From Lindgomyces ingoldianus (Eukaryota; Ascomycota; Dothideomycetes; Pleosporales; Lindgomycetaceae): a stretch of DNA of 64,000 nt. Each line of letters opens with the position of its first letter. The first letter of the stretch is position 1. Made by a program: the position numbers and the translations under genes. Below the pieces are notes generated by a model. It was given only the letters and a program-made list of their open reading frames with translations, made no database searches and was not told where the DNA came from. Positions 34,801 through 48,100 of the stretch are shown piece by piece. Location of the stretch: positions 1,212,092 through 1,276,091 of the forward strand of contig NW_022985178.1 of the NCBI RefSeq assembly GCF_010093535.1. The letters run 5' to 3'.

Positions 34801-36579
34801 TAAGAATGTAGCAGCCTAAAATAATGTGTTTGCATTAATAATATATAGGACATCTTTATTATTAATTTATACAACATTAATAACAACTTTATAGTTAAAG
34901 TAGGTGTTATCTTTAATTATAAACTTAAATCTTTACAGGGCCTAGTTATATAATTAGCAGAGGTAGCAGAACTTCTTAATCTCTTCTAGCACTGCAGCAT
35001 TAATGTTATAGCTAGCGCTAGTTAGCATCTTCTAGAGTCTCTCTGTGCGGGGGTGTCTAAATTAGTAGTAGAGGCAGCAGAGTTCTAATTTAGTAAAAAA
35101 AGACATAGATTCTTCCTTACTAACATTAAAAAAAAGGTGTTCTTATTTTTGTATAATAGGTATAGTAGTTTTATCTTTGTGTACAATAACATTTAGAACA
35201 TTGTTAAAGTATGCCCTAAGTTAGTTAGCATCTGCTAGCAATAGCAGGAATAGTGTTAGAGTCTCTAGGATGTAGTATGTAACTAGACTAATTAGGTTCT
35301 AGATTTGTACAGTACTAATTAATCCCTTTAGTGTCTAGCCTCTAAAGCTAATATCTGTTTAGCTAAGTGTCTAATTAATTTCTATACATAAGTTCTCTTA
35401 TACATACGCCTTAAGTTAGGACTTGCTAATAGTAGAGATCTTTACTGCGCTTGTGTCCTATAGTTTGCCTTAGTATACTATACAGTATTAGTTATTAAGG
35501 ATAAACTGCTTAGCATATTCCTTAGGTTTAATGCTGTAGATGTCCTCTCCTGTTGCACAGTGTAGATAGGCAGCAGAGGTAAGGTAGTTAACAGCTTTCT
35601 TAGCATTCTTACCCTCTTATTCTATTTTCTCTGCATTGTGTGAATTATTTTCTTCCTTAGGGTAACCTTTAAAGTCTTAGATGTATAAGGTAATAGCTTT
35701 ATATAATAGGGTCTTATTATAGAAATCTTTGTACAAGGCAACGTACTAGTTCTTTGCTTGCGTACAGTTATTATAAGGGTAGTTTAATAACTAACATTCT
35801 TCCTTATAGCAGACAAAGCACTTCTTTGTCTACGTGCAGTTATCTCTAGATTGTGGCCTAAACCTAAATAGAGATCTTCTATGTTATCCTTTTTTACGCA
35901 GAGGGAAGCTTTCTTCTTGTTGTGCAGACTCTTGTTATGCAGAGTTGTATTAGTAGTCTGTGTAGTATGCATTAGGCGGTTCTTAGAGGTATTAGTTTGC
36001 CCTTTAGTCTATAGTAACTTAAAGTGATGCCTGTAGGTCACTAAATAAGGCTTTGCATAAGGGCTTAATAGTAAACATAGCATGTTCTAGTTCTAGTTGT
36101 CCTTAACAGGCTTGTACAACAGCAGTGTGCAGTAGAACATCCCCTTAGAATTCTGTTCCTAGTGCCCTTTATATAAGCGTAAGCTTGTTAATTATTATTT
36201 TAAGGACTTTATGTAAACTCTTGTTAGAGTTCTTTTATTAGCATTATGTAAAAGTTATTATTGTCTAGTCTGTCTAGTACTAGCTATAGTTTACATTAGT
36301 GTTAAAGTGACTGCTTAAGGTGTTATACAAATGCTTCTAGTTATGTCTAGGGCCTATGTTGTGCATATAGTACATATTTACCTAACCTTTTAGGATATCT
36401 AGAAAGATGTCTACGTACTAAGTTTCCTAGATATCTAGCTATTAATATAGATTAATAAAGATCCTTATTTTATCTGTAAGGATGTTGTACAGTTAACCTA
36501 TGTAGTTGTTGTCCTTTTTCTATGCCTTTTAGAATTATATAATCTTGTCTGCTAGAAGTTTTTCTTTAGCAGTTTCCCT

Positions 36580-36831
36580 CTAGGGTGGAAGTTTATACAG
36601 GCTGTGATGTGGTATGGATTGTGCAGGTGGTATCAGTGGTGCATACACTACTGCAGGCGGTGGTGTGTACGATTGAGGGTGTGGAGCAGGCGTTGGGTAG
36701 GGTGGCATGTATTGTTCGTACGGTGATCGGTGTAGTGCTGGCTGAGGTGTAGGAGCAGGTGATGCTAGTACGTTTAGTGTTAATAGCAGCATTGTGTTTA
36801 GTCTGCTTCCGTGCAGAGCCTTATACAGCAA
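36580..36831 (-). pseudogene. RIP-spared Pro-rich segment of Copia-F gag
   Basis: An 83-codon open frame inside an otherwise stop-filled gag. It codes MLYKALHGSRLNTMLLLTLN, then a Pro/Tyr-rich low-complexity tail (YEQYMPPYPTPAPHPQSY). About 200 bp keep normal CpA/TpG content while both flanks are RIP-decayed. It is part of gag, not a gene of its own. Confidence 0.6.
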
Positions 36832-37310
36832 TAGGGGTTGCGTACAAAGCCTTTCTAGTGCAATTGCCTTCCCTTGTGCTATATTATACAGCTTCTAGGC
36901 TTAGGTACCTTTAGTGCCTAGCTGTAGTGTAATTCCCTTGTCCTCTAGCACTTGTATAAGCTCCCTTTTAAACGCGTAGCTAAGTGCTAAGAAGTCTTGT
37001 AGTGTCTATCCTTTAAAATCCTCTATGTACGCACTTAGAAGGGTAGCGCTCTTCTAAGTTGTTGTGCGTAGATTAGCAATTGCGTAACCTGCGTATAATT
37101 AAGTCTACAGGCTTGTTAGAGCCTCTAACATGTTAATCTTGTTATTCTAGTACTCTAGGCTAGTCTTGTTCTGTAGTGTTGCCTCTAATATCCCTATGTC
37201 CTTTGCAAGTTGTTTATATAATAGGAATTGTTCCTTATTCTTCCTGTTATCGCGCGGAGTTGTTAGTTGCTAGTAGGATTCTATTGTGATAGTATAGTTG
37301 ATCGCTTTTC

Positions 37311-37744
37311 CAGTAGATCGCGCGGGTACTGCTGTTGTCTAGCTGCTAGGTTGTGCAGCTTTGATGGCTTTAGTGTGCGCCTTGCACTATCTCCTCTTTA
37401 CTTCGTACGGTAGCAGAGCTTGCTGTGCGATGCAAAGGATTAATCTGCTATCCTAAGGGATAGGTAACTAAACAAAGTACCTCGCAGGGCGTAGGTGCTT
37501 TGTTGTCACTCTTCCTAAGGGATAGGTAACAAAACAAAGTGCCTTACAGGGCGTAAGGTCAATCACTTGTGCAGTAGATCGCGCGGGTACTGCTGTTGTC
37601 TAGCTGCTAGGTCGTGCAGCTTTGGTAGTTTTGGTGTGCGTCTCGCACTATCTCCTCTTTACTTCGTACGGTAGCAGAGCTTGCTGTACAATGCAAAGGA
37701 TTAATCTGCTATCCTAAGGGATAGGTAACTAAACAAAGTACCTC
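37311..37744. repeat. 261-bp tandem repeat in the Copia-F leader, running into the gap
   Basis: A unit starting CAGTAGATCGCGCGGGTACT at 37311 begins again at 37572. The first unit contains two shorter copies of CCTAAGGGATAGGTAAC (about 37455 and 37513). The second unit is cut by the run of Ns. Confidence 0.9.
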
Positions 37745-37969
37745 NNNNNNNNNNNNNNNNNNNNNNNNNNNNNNNNNNNNNNNNNNNNNNNNNNNNNNNN
37801 NNNNNNNNNNNNNNNNNNNNNNNNNNNNNNNNNNNNNNNNNNNNNNNNNNNNNNNNNNNNNNNNNNNNNNNNNNNNNNNNNNNNNNNNNNNNNNNNNNNN
37901 NNNNNNNNNNNNNNNNNNNNNNNNNNNNNNNNNNNNNNNNNNNNNNNNNNNNNNNNNNNNNNNNNNNNN
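37745..37969. other. Assembly gap (225 Ns)
   Basis: Unsequenced run between the second 261-bp repeat unit and the last 83 bases of LTR-F. It should hold the rest of the repeat, the primer-binding site and about 197 bp of LTR. The long open frames that span it are artefacts. Confidence 0.99.
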
Positions 37970-38052
37970 AGCATCATGTGACAGAGATACGTGGTCCTGC
38001 TCGTGCGCGATCGCTCGTATCCAGACTGTGACGCTGCTGCTGCGTACGGACA
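37970..38052 (-). repeat. LTR-F, surviving end of the 5' LTR of Copia-F
   Basis: Matches 31816-31898 at 82 of 83 positions and ends ACGGACA, directly before the TAATT duplication. Confidence 0.88.
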
Positions 38053-38891
38053 TAATTACTATTTAAATACTATTAGTACTAAGACATATTTAGCTACACT
38101 ACAGCCTACTAATTACTAGCACATTGCTTATATAACTATAAAATTATTCTTATAGAACTTCTTTTTAACAGTTATAGCCCTTTATACAAACAAAACATTA
38201 AGAAACTAGAGGTAATAAAAAAGTATGTTATAAATAATCTAAAATATAGCTTTATTAAGTAAAGTTAAAGCTCTTTTACATCTTTTATTTTTTATGTACA
38301 GAAACTAAATAGTAACTTATGTATTTATGTTAATTACAATAAACTTAACGCTATTACCTAGAAAAATGTGTATCTAATACTACATATAAATAAACTTTTA
38401 TTAAGACTTATAAAGGTAGCTATTTTTATAAAGTTTAATATTTATATAGCTTTTAATAAGATTAAGATAGACCTAAGCTTAAAAAAGTGTACTACTTTTT
38501 AGATATAATATAGAACATATAAATATAAAGTTTTACTTTTTAAATTATATAACAGCCTAGTAACTTACTAGCGCTATATAAATAATATATTAATTAACTA
38601 TCTAAATAACATTTTTATTTACTTTAAAAATAAAGCAACTTATATCTTGTATATTAAAAAGGTTTTAAAAAGGCTTTAGTAAGTAAGATTATAAGAAAAG
38701 ATTAAAAAAAGTAAATTTTATATTACTTAAATAAAGTATCTTAGCTATATACTTTTAAATAAAGGACTAGAGGTTAACCTATAGAAAGTAGAGGTGCTAC
38801 GCAACTAGTAGGCGCCTACTACTATAATAAGTGTAAAATCCTTTTTAGGCTTTACTAGATTTTATTAATAATTTATTTTAAAATTCTTTTA
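38053..38891 (+). mobile_element. Gypsy-A copy 3, reverse transcriptase fragment
   Basis: Continues the frame of 31131-31618 after Copia-F. Read through stops, it gives recognisable Gypsy reverse transcriptase (CIYVNYNKLNAIT near 38330, FIKFNIYIAFNKIKI near 38430, then LFKLYNSLVTY). The end matches base 1 onward of copy 1. Cut by pogo-D4 at a TA. Confidence 0.82.
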
Positions 38892-40078
38892 TAACGTACT
38901 TTATAGGCGAGTTGCTCACACACCCAAGTTGCTTACTTTTGCTAAGACCCCACCCTAACAAACTCTATTATAGCCTATAACAACCCGCTCTAGCACTATA
39001 TAGTACAGTACAGCCTAGAATATTATTTAGATACTACTTCTGCTTCTTGCTTACACATTTGCGTGTTATGCCTAGTCTAATTGCACTATCTGTAGCGCCT
39101 TTAGGATAGCTTACCTACTTTAGCTTACACCTGCTTTTTTGCCTTTTTTCTATTACTGCGCGCCCTAAACTCTTTTAGAGCTATTAAGTGTAAGCCTTTT
39201 TAAATTATTAAGGTCTTTTTTGCCTTAATCTGCTTTCTTTTATGTAATTTATATTATGTAGTAGCCTTATTAGCTACTTAAAGCTTAGTAATTTCCTATT
39301 ATACTAATACTAGCTTATACATAATTATTACTGCCCTTTTTAAGACTTTCTTAAACACTTTAACTATAAAAGTTAGTAAACTATTTATATGCTTTTAAAT
39401 TTTAATTTTTATAAGCATTAATTATAACTTAAGTTCTAGAGTATTACTTAAGGTTTATAACTACTAGGGCTTGTTGTATATAAGTAGTAGTAGTAATAAA
39501 GTGCGCAACTTTACATTAAGGCCTATTATAACTTATTATAGGTTAAAAGAAACTAATCTAGCGCCTTAGAACCTTTTTTAGATATTACTAAAAGTAATTA
39601 CAGCATTATAGGCTGCTTTAAAGCATAGCAAGAACTTTATTTTTATAATATAAGTAATTTAGTTACACATAAGGTTTTTAGCTTAGCACTTATACACTTT
39701 TTTTAAAAGAGTAAAACAACCTACATTAAGTAGCTATAGAAAGTGTAATAAGTAAAAAGGCATGTAAATAGTAATAATCTTGTTATTTTTATAGTATTAC
39801 TAGAAATAAAGTAAGTTGTAGCTTTTATAGCTGTTAATAACTAGCAGATAGTAGCTGCTAATAGTACGCTTTTTTATATGCGCGTTAAAGTGCTTTAACT
39901 AGTCTAGACTAAGCTAATTAGTAGTCTAGCTGCGCTTAGAGATTATAATAACCTAATTTTAAAGTAGATTTTTCTTTTTATACTAGTTTAAAAGGTAGTT
40001 ACTACCCTAGAAGATAATAAAAAGCAGAATAGCCTACTCTTTAGCCTTAATGCTCTAGATAGCTGTTGTCTACTCCTA

Positions 40079-40672
40079 TGTTACAATCCTTGCTTCGTGG
40101 AAGCACACGGGTCTTATGGTATTCCTAGGGGGAAAGTAGGACGGGTGGTAGGGGCTAATCCGGTAGGGTGTACAGTCCTACGTACAGGCTAATAGGCTAG
40201 TAGAGAGAGGGAGAGTGACTAGATTATAGTTTGCCCTTTATGCAGCAGTAGGGAGGCTAGGTTAAACAGTCCTATTAGACAGAGTTAGAGGTATATATAG
40301 TGCAAAATATATAAATAGTATTACAGCTTTTTAGAAAGCTAAATGCTACTTAGTCTATGTAGAGATAAACTAAACATTAAACACACTTCCTAAAAGTTGT
40401 TTAATGTAGGAACTATATACATGTGCTAGGGGCACTAAGGGGAGCTAGTAGGAGCTTATAGGAGCCTGCTAAAGAGAACTCCTCTAAGCTCCCCTAGGCT
40501 CCTATTAATACGCGGCCTGTCTTCTTATTAGACAACGCACTCTTTAGCAATTGTAGGTAGCTGTGCTGCCCCCGCGTCCTCTAATTAGTTTGTAAGCAAG
40601 CCCTGTTCTAATTCAGCTAGGTTGTAGAGCACTGCTAGTGGAGTTACGTTAGTCTAACTATAGACTGTAACA
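40079..40672 (-). repeat. LTR-C, 3' LTR of Gypsy-C copy 2 (594 bp)
   Basis: On the plus strand TGTTACAATCC to GACTGTAACA. The partner at 52846-53439 is also 594 bp. Both share GCTAGGGGC and AGGGGAGCTAG blocks. Moderately RIP-affected. Confidence 0.9.
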
Positions 40673-43600
40673 CGCTGCCCCTTCTCCCTAGCAGCGTCCT
40701 TGCTGCTCTGCTTACACAACTGTGTTAGTAAGAGTTTATTTATAAAGTAAGCGCTTACCTGCTAAAAGGCATTCTTAACATCTATTTTTCTTATACTATA
40801 TAGCTTGCTAGTTCTGTTTATCTTATTATCTTTACATTGCCTTTTATTTTAATCCTTTTTACTAGATAAAGATAAGGCCCTATAGTGCTTACTAATCTTT
40901 AGGGTTGTTTTATATATTAACTTTGTCTTTAGATAAATGCATTAAGTGCGTAAAAAAGCATAGTAAGTGCAACGCCTTTATTTCTAATGCTGCGTAAGAT
41001 TAACTAGAGAAGAAAAAGAAGACACTTCTTTAAAAAGCTAAGGCTTTACAAGCCTAGGACTATGTGTTATTAGATAAGGAGTTAGCTTAAGACTAGAAGC
41101 AGCTCTATCTATAAAAGAAGATGCTAGAGGCAAGGGATAAAGAGCGTTTTAGACAGGACTATATCTAAAAATTACTAAATTTGCTAAAGGCTTGTTGTAA
41201 GAAATACTTAAAAGAGGACCTCTTCTTCTTAGACAAGATAGAAGCTTTTAAGGCTAAGGTAGAGAGTTATTCTCCTCTGCAGCCCTTATTAGCTAGAACC
41301 TGTCTCTAAAGGCTGCTGCTATCTAGTAATTACATAGCTGTTCTTTTTAATATAGGTGCTTTATTGCCTAGCTAGTTTTTTTTAAACAAGCCTAAAAGTA
41401 CCTCTATACTAACAGCTGCGCGTTCTACAAATTCTTAGCTAGTTCTTATGTGTTTTTACTAGTAAGCTACCTTTTCTATTTTACTAAAAACTCTTTTTAG
41501 TTTCTTTAATTACTAATAATATGTTTAACTTTATACTTTATTTCCTTATTTTTTATTTCTACATAGATAAGGGAATTTCTTTAGGTGCTTTTTCTAGTTA
41601 GGAGACATAGAACTATAGGTGTATTTTTATGTGTAGGGGAAGCTTAAGCTTGTAGTTATCCTGTTAAGTTTATAAGACTTTGTACAGTCTTATTCTTTTT
41701 TCTACTAGCTTCCTTAAAGGTTAGGATATCTTAAGGTTTTTTATGTTAAAGTATACATAGTCTTCTAGGTAGATTTCTAGTCCTAGCTATTATAATTTGT
41801 TTACATACTTTTCTATTATTTTTCTACTAGATTTAGCTTCTATAGCTAACTTTTTATATATGTGTTATAGATTTATTAGCCTGTCTATTAATTCTTATAG
41901 GTCTATAGGTTAATTTCCTTTTAGCATAAAGTAAAAGTTATAACTAAAATTAGCTTTATATAGTGTTTTTTTTATTATAGCTAATTCTATGTTATTAATA
42001 GCTAACTATGCTATTAGAAGCTATTCTGCCTAATTATCCTAAGTGTAAAAGATGTATTTCCTTAGAAATTTTTCTACTTCTGCGTTTATCCTTTTAGTCT
42101 AGCTATCTATTTGCAGGTGGTAGGCTGTTAATAGTTTGTGCGTTATACTAAGGTGCTTTATTGCTGCTTTCTAAAAGCTGCTAGTAAACAGCTTATCTTA
42201 GTTAAAAATAATAATCTTAGGGCATTTATATACTAATATTATGTTCTGTTTTAATTTGTAAATAAATTCTTTAGCTATTATTATTTTCTCTAAGGGCTAA
42301 GTGTGCAGGTATTTAGTAGTTTTGTTAAAGGCTACTGTAATTATATCACACATTCTTTCTGTTCCTAGCTTCTTAGATAGGGGTAACCTTGTAATAAAGT
42401 CTATTATAATTATTATTTATAGTAGTTTTAGTGCTTTAATTAATTAAAGGTACCTATAAGTCTTATGCCTTTATAAGTTGTTTTTATTGCAGATATTACA
42501 CTCTCTAAGCACCTCTATGCATAGTTATTTTATCTTTAGTATTTATTATAGTATAGCAGTCCTTAACTTTTTCTAAAGGGTGCCTATTCCTAGGTGTCTA
42601 AACATTAGAGATTTATAATATTCTCTAATTAAATTTTTCTATTCCTGTTTACTAGTTATAAGCATGCAGAACTCTTTTATAAGTTAAGGTCTATTATAGA
42701 TCTATTCTTTATTAGTTTTTTTAAAAAGGGTAAACTTCTTAGTTTTTTTCTTTTCTTTATTAAAGTAATCTAGTCTTTAGCTAAGAGCGTTAGCCTGCTA
42801 GTTTTATGTTTAAGGGACATGCTTAACAACACAGTTAAACTGTGCAAGCTTTATTGCCTATTTTATGTGCATTAGTAAGAGTTTCTTTACTGTTAAGAAC
42901 ATAACTAAGTTTACATAGTTAGTTATAATATTAAATAGTTTTACTGTCTTATGTAGCTTTATAGCCTATACTCTTACTGCGTTTAGTATAGCCTTAAGTT
43001 CTTTGTTAGGTATACTATAGCCTACCTTAGATCCTAAGAACTTAGTAGAGTAATAAGCTACTAGGTGCTATTTTTTATCTTCTTATTTCTAATAAAGCGT
43101 AGCCCTACTAGCTTCTAGGGATGCATCTGTGTAGATCTTTATATCTAGCTGTAGGTTGTACATTCTTAGTACTAGTTTAGCTATTATAGCTTATTTTAGC
43201 ATAATAAATGCTTTATTTATTTGCAGGGTCTAGACAAACTTTGCTATAGCTTACTTCTTAGTAGTAGTATTTGTTAGTAGTATAGTAATTTTTAAATAGT
43301 CTTTAATTATTTATCTAATGTATTTTAATAGTCTAAGGAATCTCTTAACTTCCTTAACTATTATAGGTTGTAGCTATTTAAGTACCTTTTATACTTTAGC
43401 TAAGTTAATTTTTATTTCCTTACTATTAATTATAAATCCTAAGTATTCTGTTTTAGCAACATAAAATTTACATTTAGAGAGCTGTAGGTGAAGTTTGTAC
43501 TTCCTAAGCTGTTCTAAGACTTTTTATACCTTCTATACATAGTCTTCTAGAGTTTCTTTTAAGTAGATAAGGACGTCATCTAGGTACACTAGGGTAAAGA

Positions 43601-44796
43601 CATTAAGATATAAATTAAGAGCTATATTAATAATTTACTAGAATATTACTAAAGCATTTGTTAGGCTAAACAGCATTACTAATAACTTATAAAGTCTTTA
43701 TAGAGTTCTAAATGCTATAAGCTACTTGTTCTTTTCTTTTATTCTTATCTTATTAAATTTGTCTTGTATGTTAAACTTTGTAAAGTACTAGGTTCCTTTT
43801 AATTAATTTATAATGTCTTATATAATAAGTAGAGAAAACTAATTTTAAATTATGTTGTTATTTAGAGTCTTATAGTCTTAACAAACTTAGATCTTTTCTC
43901 TTTTCTTTTTTGCAAAAACTATAGCTAAAGTAACTAGGCTATGGCTTTCTTAAATATAGCCTTAAGCTAATATTTAGTTAATGTACTCTTATAAAGCTTC
44001 TTTCTATGTCCTTATTAAGGGGCAAAGTTTATAGGTCTTTAGGTTGTGATTTTTTATTAGGTTAATAGCGTAATCTTAAGGCTAGTGTAGTAGTAGTTCT
44101 TCTAGATCTTCTAGTGTCTTAAACATATCCTTGTAGTCTTTATATTTAGAGGGAATAGTGCCCTTATTCTAGATTTAGAAGACACTAATTTATTTTACAT
44201 CTTTATTTTTTTAATTTTTTTATAAAAAACTTCTTTAAGTTCTTTCTTTATTATTTTTACTACCTAGGCTTTTAGCTTTTAATAAGGGAATTTTTAGAGT
44301 TTTTTTTTTTTTAAGTAGTAACTGCTACCTTGTTTTGCTTGCTTATAAACTAGGCATTAATTATTATAGCATGCTAACTAGGTTATGCGTGCATAGTTGT
44401 TAGGAGTTTCTATAGTTATAGTCCTCTAGTTAATTGCAGAGTTATGTGTTCTAAGCTAATTATAGCCTAGAATTGCGTTGTATTTACCTCTTAGTAGGAG
44501 TATGTTTATTAACCTCTAATTCTTTGTGTTTAGAGTTTTAAAGTTCTTTTTATAAGTTTCTAAGTTAATCTATCCTTTACTATACTTAATTAATAATGTG
44601 TTAGTAAAAGTTACCTTAAACAGGTTTTTTTTATTCTAAATAGAATACTTTATTTGTCTACCTAGTCCTTATCTATTATAGTGAATGTGCATCTGCTGTC
44701 TACAAGGGCTAGTCTAGGGCATCCTTTGTACGTGAAGGTAGTTATTAGGCTGTGTCCTACCCCTTATCTAACTGCAACTATTGCTAATATATTATG

Positions 44797-45114
44797 TGTC
44801 ACGGTATCCTCCCCGGATCCCAGACATAACTGTATTAGACGCGTACTAGAGTATTATTAGTGCACGTCTGACACAAACACAACACAACACAGACATAAAC
44901 TTAAGCATAAACTGCCTTAACACTAACTAAACCTAGAACAGGCTTAATTTATACTTAAAGCGCTTAGACTTTTAAGCTAAGTATTTAATTACTAATTTCC
45001 TTCTAAACTTTCTTGTTTCTTATATAATGTCTTATACCTACTATAATACCTTACGTAGTAATTAAACTAGACTTCTGCAAAGCTCTATAACCTTACTTGT
45101 GCATAATTATAACA
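44797..45114 (+). repeat. LTR-B, 5' LTR of Gypsy-B copy 2
   Basis: TGTCACGGTATCC to ATTATAACA. Compared with its partner at 50144, the differences seen are C-to-T and G-to-A changes, spread over both LTRs. Confidence 0.92.
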
Positions 45115-48100
45115 TTATGTTATGTTAAAACTTTAGCTAAAAATAGCCTCTAAATCTAATTTAATAAGCTTAGTACTTATATAACTTTAAGCTATTAAAG
45201 TAAGCTAAAAAGCCTTTTAAAAAGCGCTTACTTTATAAAAAAGCTACTATGTTGTAAGCTTTAAAGCTTTTTAAAAAAACTTTAAAGAACAGCTTTACGC
45301 TATTAAGCAGTCTATTTCTGCCTTAACTTTTGTTATAGTAGTAAGAACTAAGAACTTACTAGCCTTAAAGCTTACCTAGAAGTCTAGAGATAGCTTAACT
45401 CTTTTCTGCCTAACGCTGCTTATAACCTGTAACCTTTTTAACTTAGTAATAAAATCTAACTAACTTTTTAATCCCCTGCTGTTTAATAGAAAACAGAAAG
45501 ACCTACCTTCCTTTTTACATAAGCTCTAATATAAACTTAAAGGAAATGTAGACTAATTCCCCTCTAAACGCTCTTAGTTACTATATGCCTACTCTTAACT
45601 TAACTATAACATAATAGCCTTAATTAACTTACTAATAGATAAAGATATTATTAACTTAGACTAATTTATAGCATTTCTGTAAGTAACTTATAGAGACCTA
45701 AATAAAAAGTTAACAGCCCTAAGTTACCTAAACACTTTATAATAAAGAAAAAAAAGCTTTACTTTATACTTTACTAAGTTTTGCTAACTTGCATCTAATA
45801 TAAGCCTAAATAAGATAGGTCTAATTGCAGCTTTATATAACTCCCTCTTAACTAAACTGTAACGCGCTATAGTAGGAGAACCCCTTCTAAACAACCTTAA
45901 TGCGTATGCAAACCTAATTGCTACCTATAATAATAACATAAGGTTCCTCCCTGTACAAGCCTTAATACGCCCCTAAACTAGCGCAGTTGTAAATAAGGAC
46001 CCTAACATAATAAAAATTAATTTAAATTATGCTTTAGTTAGTTCTAGAAAGCGTAAAGATTATAAAAAAAAAAGTTAATATTTTAAGTGCAGTAAGCATA
46101 GTTATATCTTCTAAAACTACTTTATTCCCCTTCTTTAAGTCTGCGCAAGTAGTGCTGCTAGTACTTATTAAAGATTTTTACTATTTTAATCTTATTTCTA
46201 TAAGAGCTCTAACTTATATTTAAGCCTTAATCCCCCTTGCTACTCTTAACGTAGCTGCAGCTATAGCAGTAAGAGCCTGCAAAAAGGCTTGTCTTAGGGC
46301 TAAGTTGCCCCCTAGGACTAATTTAACACTAGATCTTTGCTAACTTATAGGCTAAGTCCCCTACTAATAACTAAAAGTACTAAGTTAATATTCTTATATA
46401 TTTATAATAAGGAACTATATTAGCTTTAATATAAGCTCTTATTAACTTAGAAGCAAACAGCATAAGTTACATTAATAAAGAACTAGCGCATAAACTAAAT
46501 CTTTAATTAACACTACTTACTTAAATAATTTACTTAACTAGATTTAATAAAAAATAACTTAAAAAAGGTTTTATTTTTTGTACTATAACTATTATAATTA
46601 CCTACTAACACTATAAGGAGCAGATTAAACTTTATGTAATAAACATAAGATGTTATAACCTAATCTTAGGACAACTATAGCTGTATTAGCACAAGGTTGC
46701 CTTTAATTACTAAGAGTAAGTTCTAAACTTTAACTTTTCTTAATACTAAGATGTATGCTTACGCTTACATCTAAATAACACCTAAATAGCACTTAATATA
46801 GAAGGTCTCTAGACCTACTCTCTAATAACTTAAAGAAAAACTACCTAAGTAAGGCTAACAAGCTAGGCCTCTTACTAAAATAAGCTATGTAAAATAATTT
46901 AATAACTGCCTAAACCTAAAGAAAAAAAAGCCTTTAAAAAACCTTTACTTACCTAATTTAAACACAAACTAGGACTTAAACAGCAGATAGACATCTGCTA
47001 CATAGAACCTGCTCTGTTTGTAACCCTAGCTTAACAACTAGATTATAAAATCTACGCAGTTACAATTTCTAATATAGACTAAGCTTTAGCTCTCTAAAAA
47101 CACACTAACTTAAAAATAATAGTCTCTTAAGACTACTATAACCTGTTATATGTCTTTTTCTAAGATAAGTCTAATAAGCTTCTAATATAACATCTATATA
47201 ATTACTAGATAACCTTTAAGCCTAGTAAACAACCTAGTTATAGGCTACTATATAAGATGTTGCTAAATAAATTAAAAGTGCTCTAAAAATACTTTAATAA
47301 GAACTTAGAAAAAGGGTTTATTTAAGCTAGCTCTTTACTAATAGTGTTACTTATACTATTTATAAAGAAACCTAGAGGTAGGCTTTAATTCTGCGTTAAC
47401 TACTAAGGACTAAACACTATTACTATTAAAAACTAATACTTAATTCCTTTCTTACAAGAAACCCTAAGCTAACTAAGTAAAGTAAAGTATTTTATAAAGT
47501 TAGATATTATTACTGCCTTTAATAAGCTAAAGATAGCAAAGGGTAATAAGTAGCTAATAGTGTTTTAGACCTAATATAGACTATTTAAGTACCTAGTAAT
47601 GCCCTTTAGCTTAGCTAACGCGCCTAGTACTTTTTAACATTTTATAAACAACTTACTCTAACCCTACCTAGACATGTTCTGCACTATGTATATTAATAAT
47701 ATTCTAATCTACAGCAATAGCCTTTTAGAGCATAAACAGCATGTACGCTTAGTGCTAAAGGCTATAGAAGAAGCAGGTCTACAACTTAACATAGACAAAT
47801 GTAAGTTCTACTAATTAAAGGTTACATATTTAGAATATGTAATCTCTATAGATAGTATCTAAATAGACCCTGTTAAGGTTTAGACTATGCTAGATTAGTA
47901 ATACCTAAAGGACATAAAAGATGTTTAAGCCTTTATAGGATTTACTAACTTTTACTAATAATTTATTAACAACTTTTTACAGCTAGTAAGCCTTATAATT
48001 GCACTTACTAAAAAAGAGGTCTAATTTAACTTTAACTTAAATTACTAACAGTTCTTTAACTAGCTAAAAAAAGCCTTTACTAAAGCTCTAATACTCTGCT

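Larger units (their letters stand above)
31619..38052 (-). mobile_element. Copia-F, full-length Ty1/Copia element with target duplication TAATT
   Basis: Flanked by TAATT at 31614-31618 and 38053-38057. The minus strand, read through RIP stops, gives in order: gag (about 37250-36000, with a Pro-rich segment); a zinc knuckle KKCFVCYKEEC near 35830; integrase (about 35500-34100); the Copia reverse transcriptase region (33800-33000, including LFKKLDYIEIDTLI and an 82-codon open stretch at 33067-33315); and RNase H near 32370-32540 (ICTDLRSLYNYLIKLGTT, INSKNNLVDACIK). The polypurine tract is beside 31899. A 225-base gap (37745-37969) removes the start of the 5'-side LTR. RIP-decayed but its LTR is nearly intact. 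Confidence 0.9.

Noticed and set aside
37709..38053. Open frames of 82 and 114 codons
   Set aside because: They run through the gap of Ns and are artefacts.
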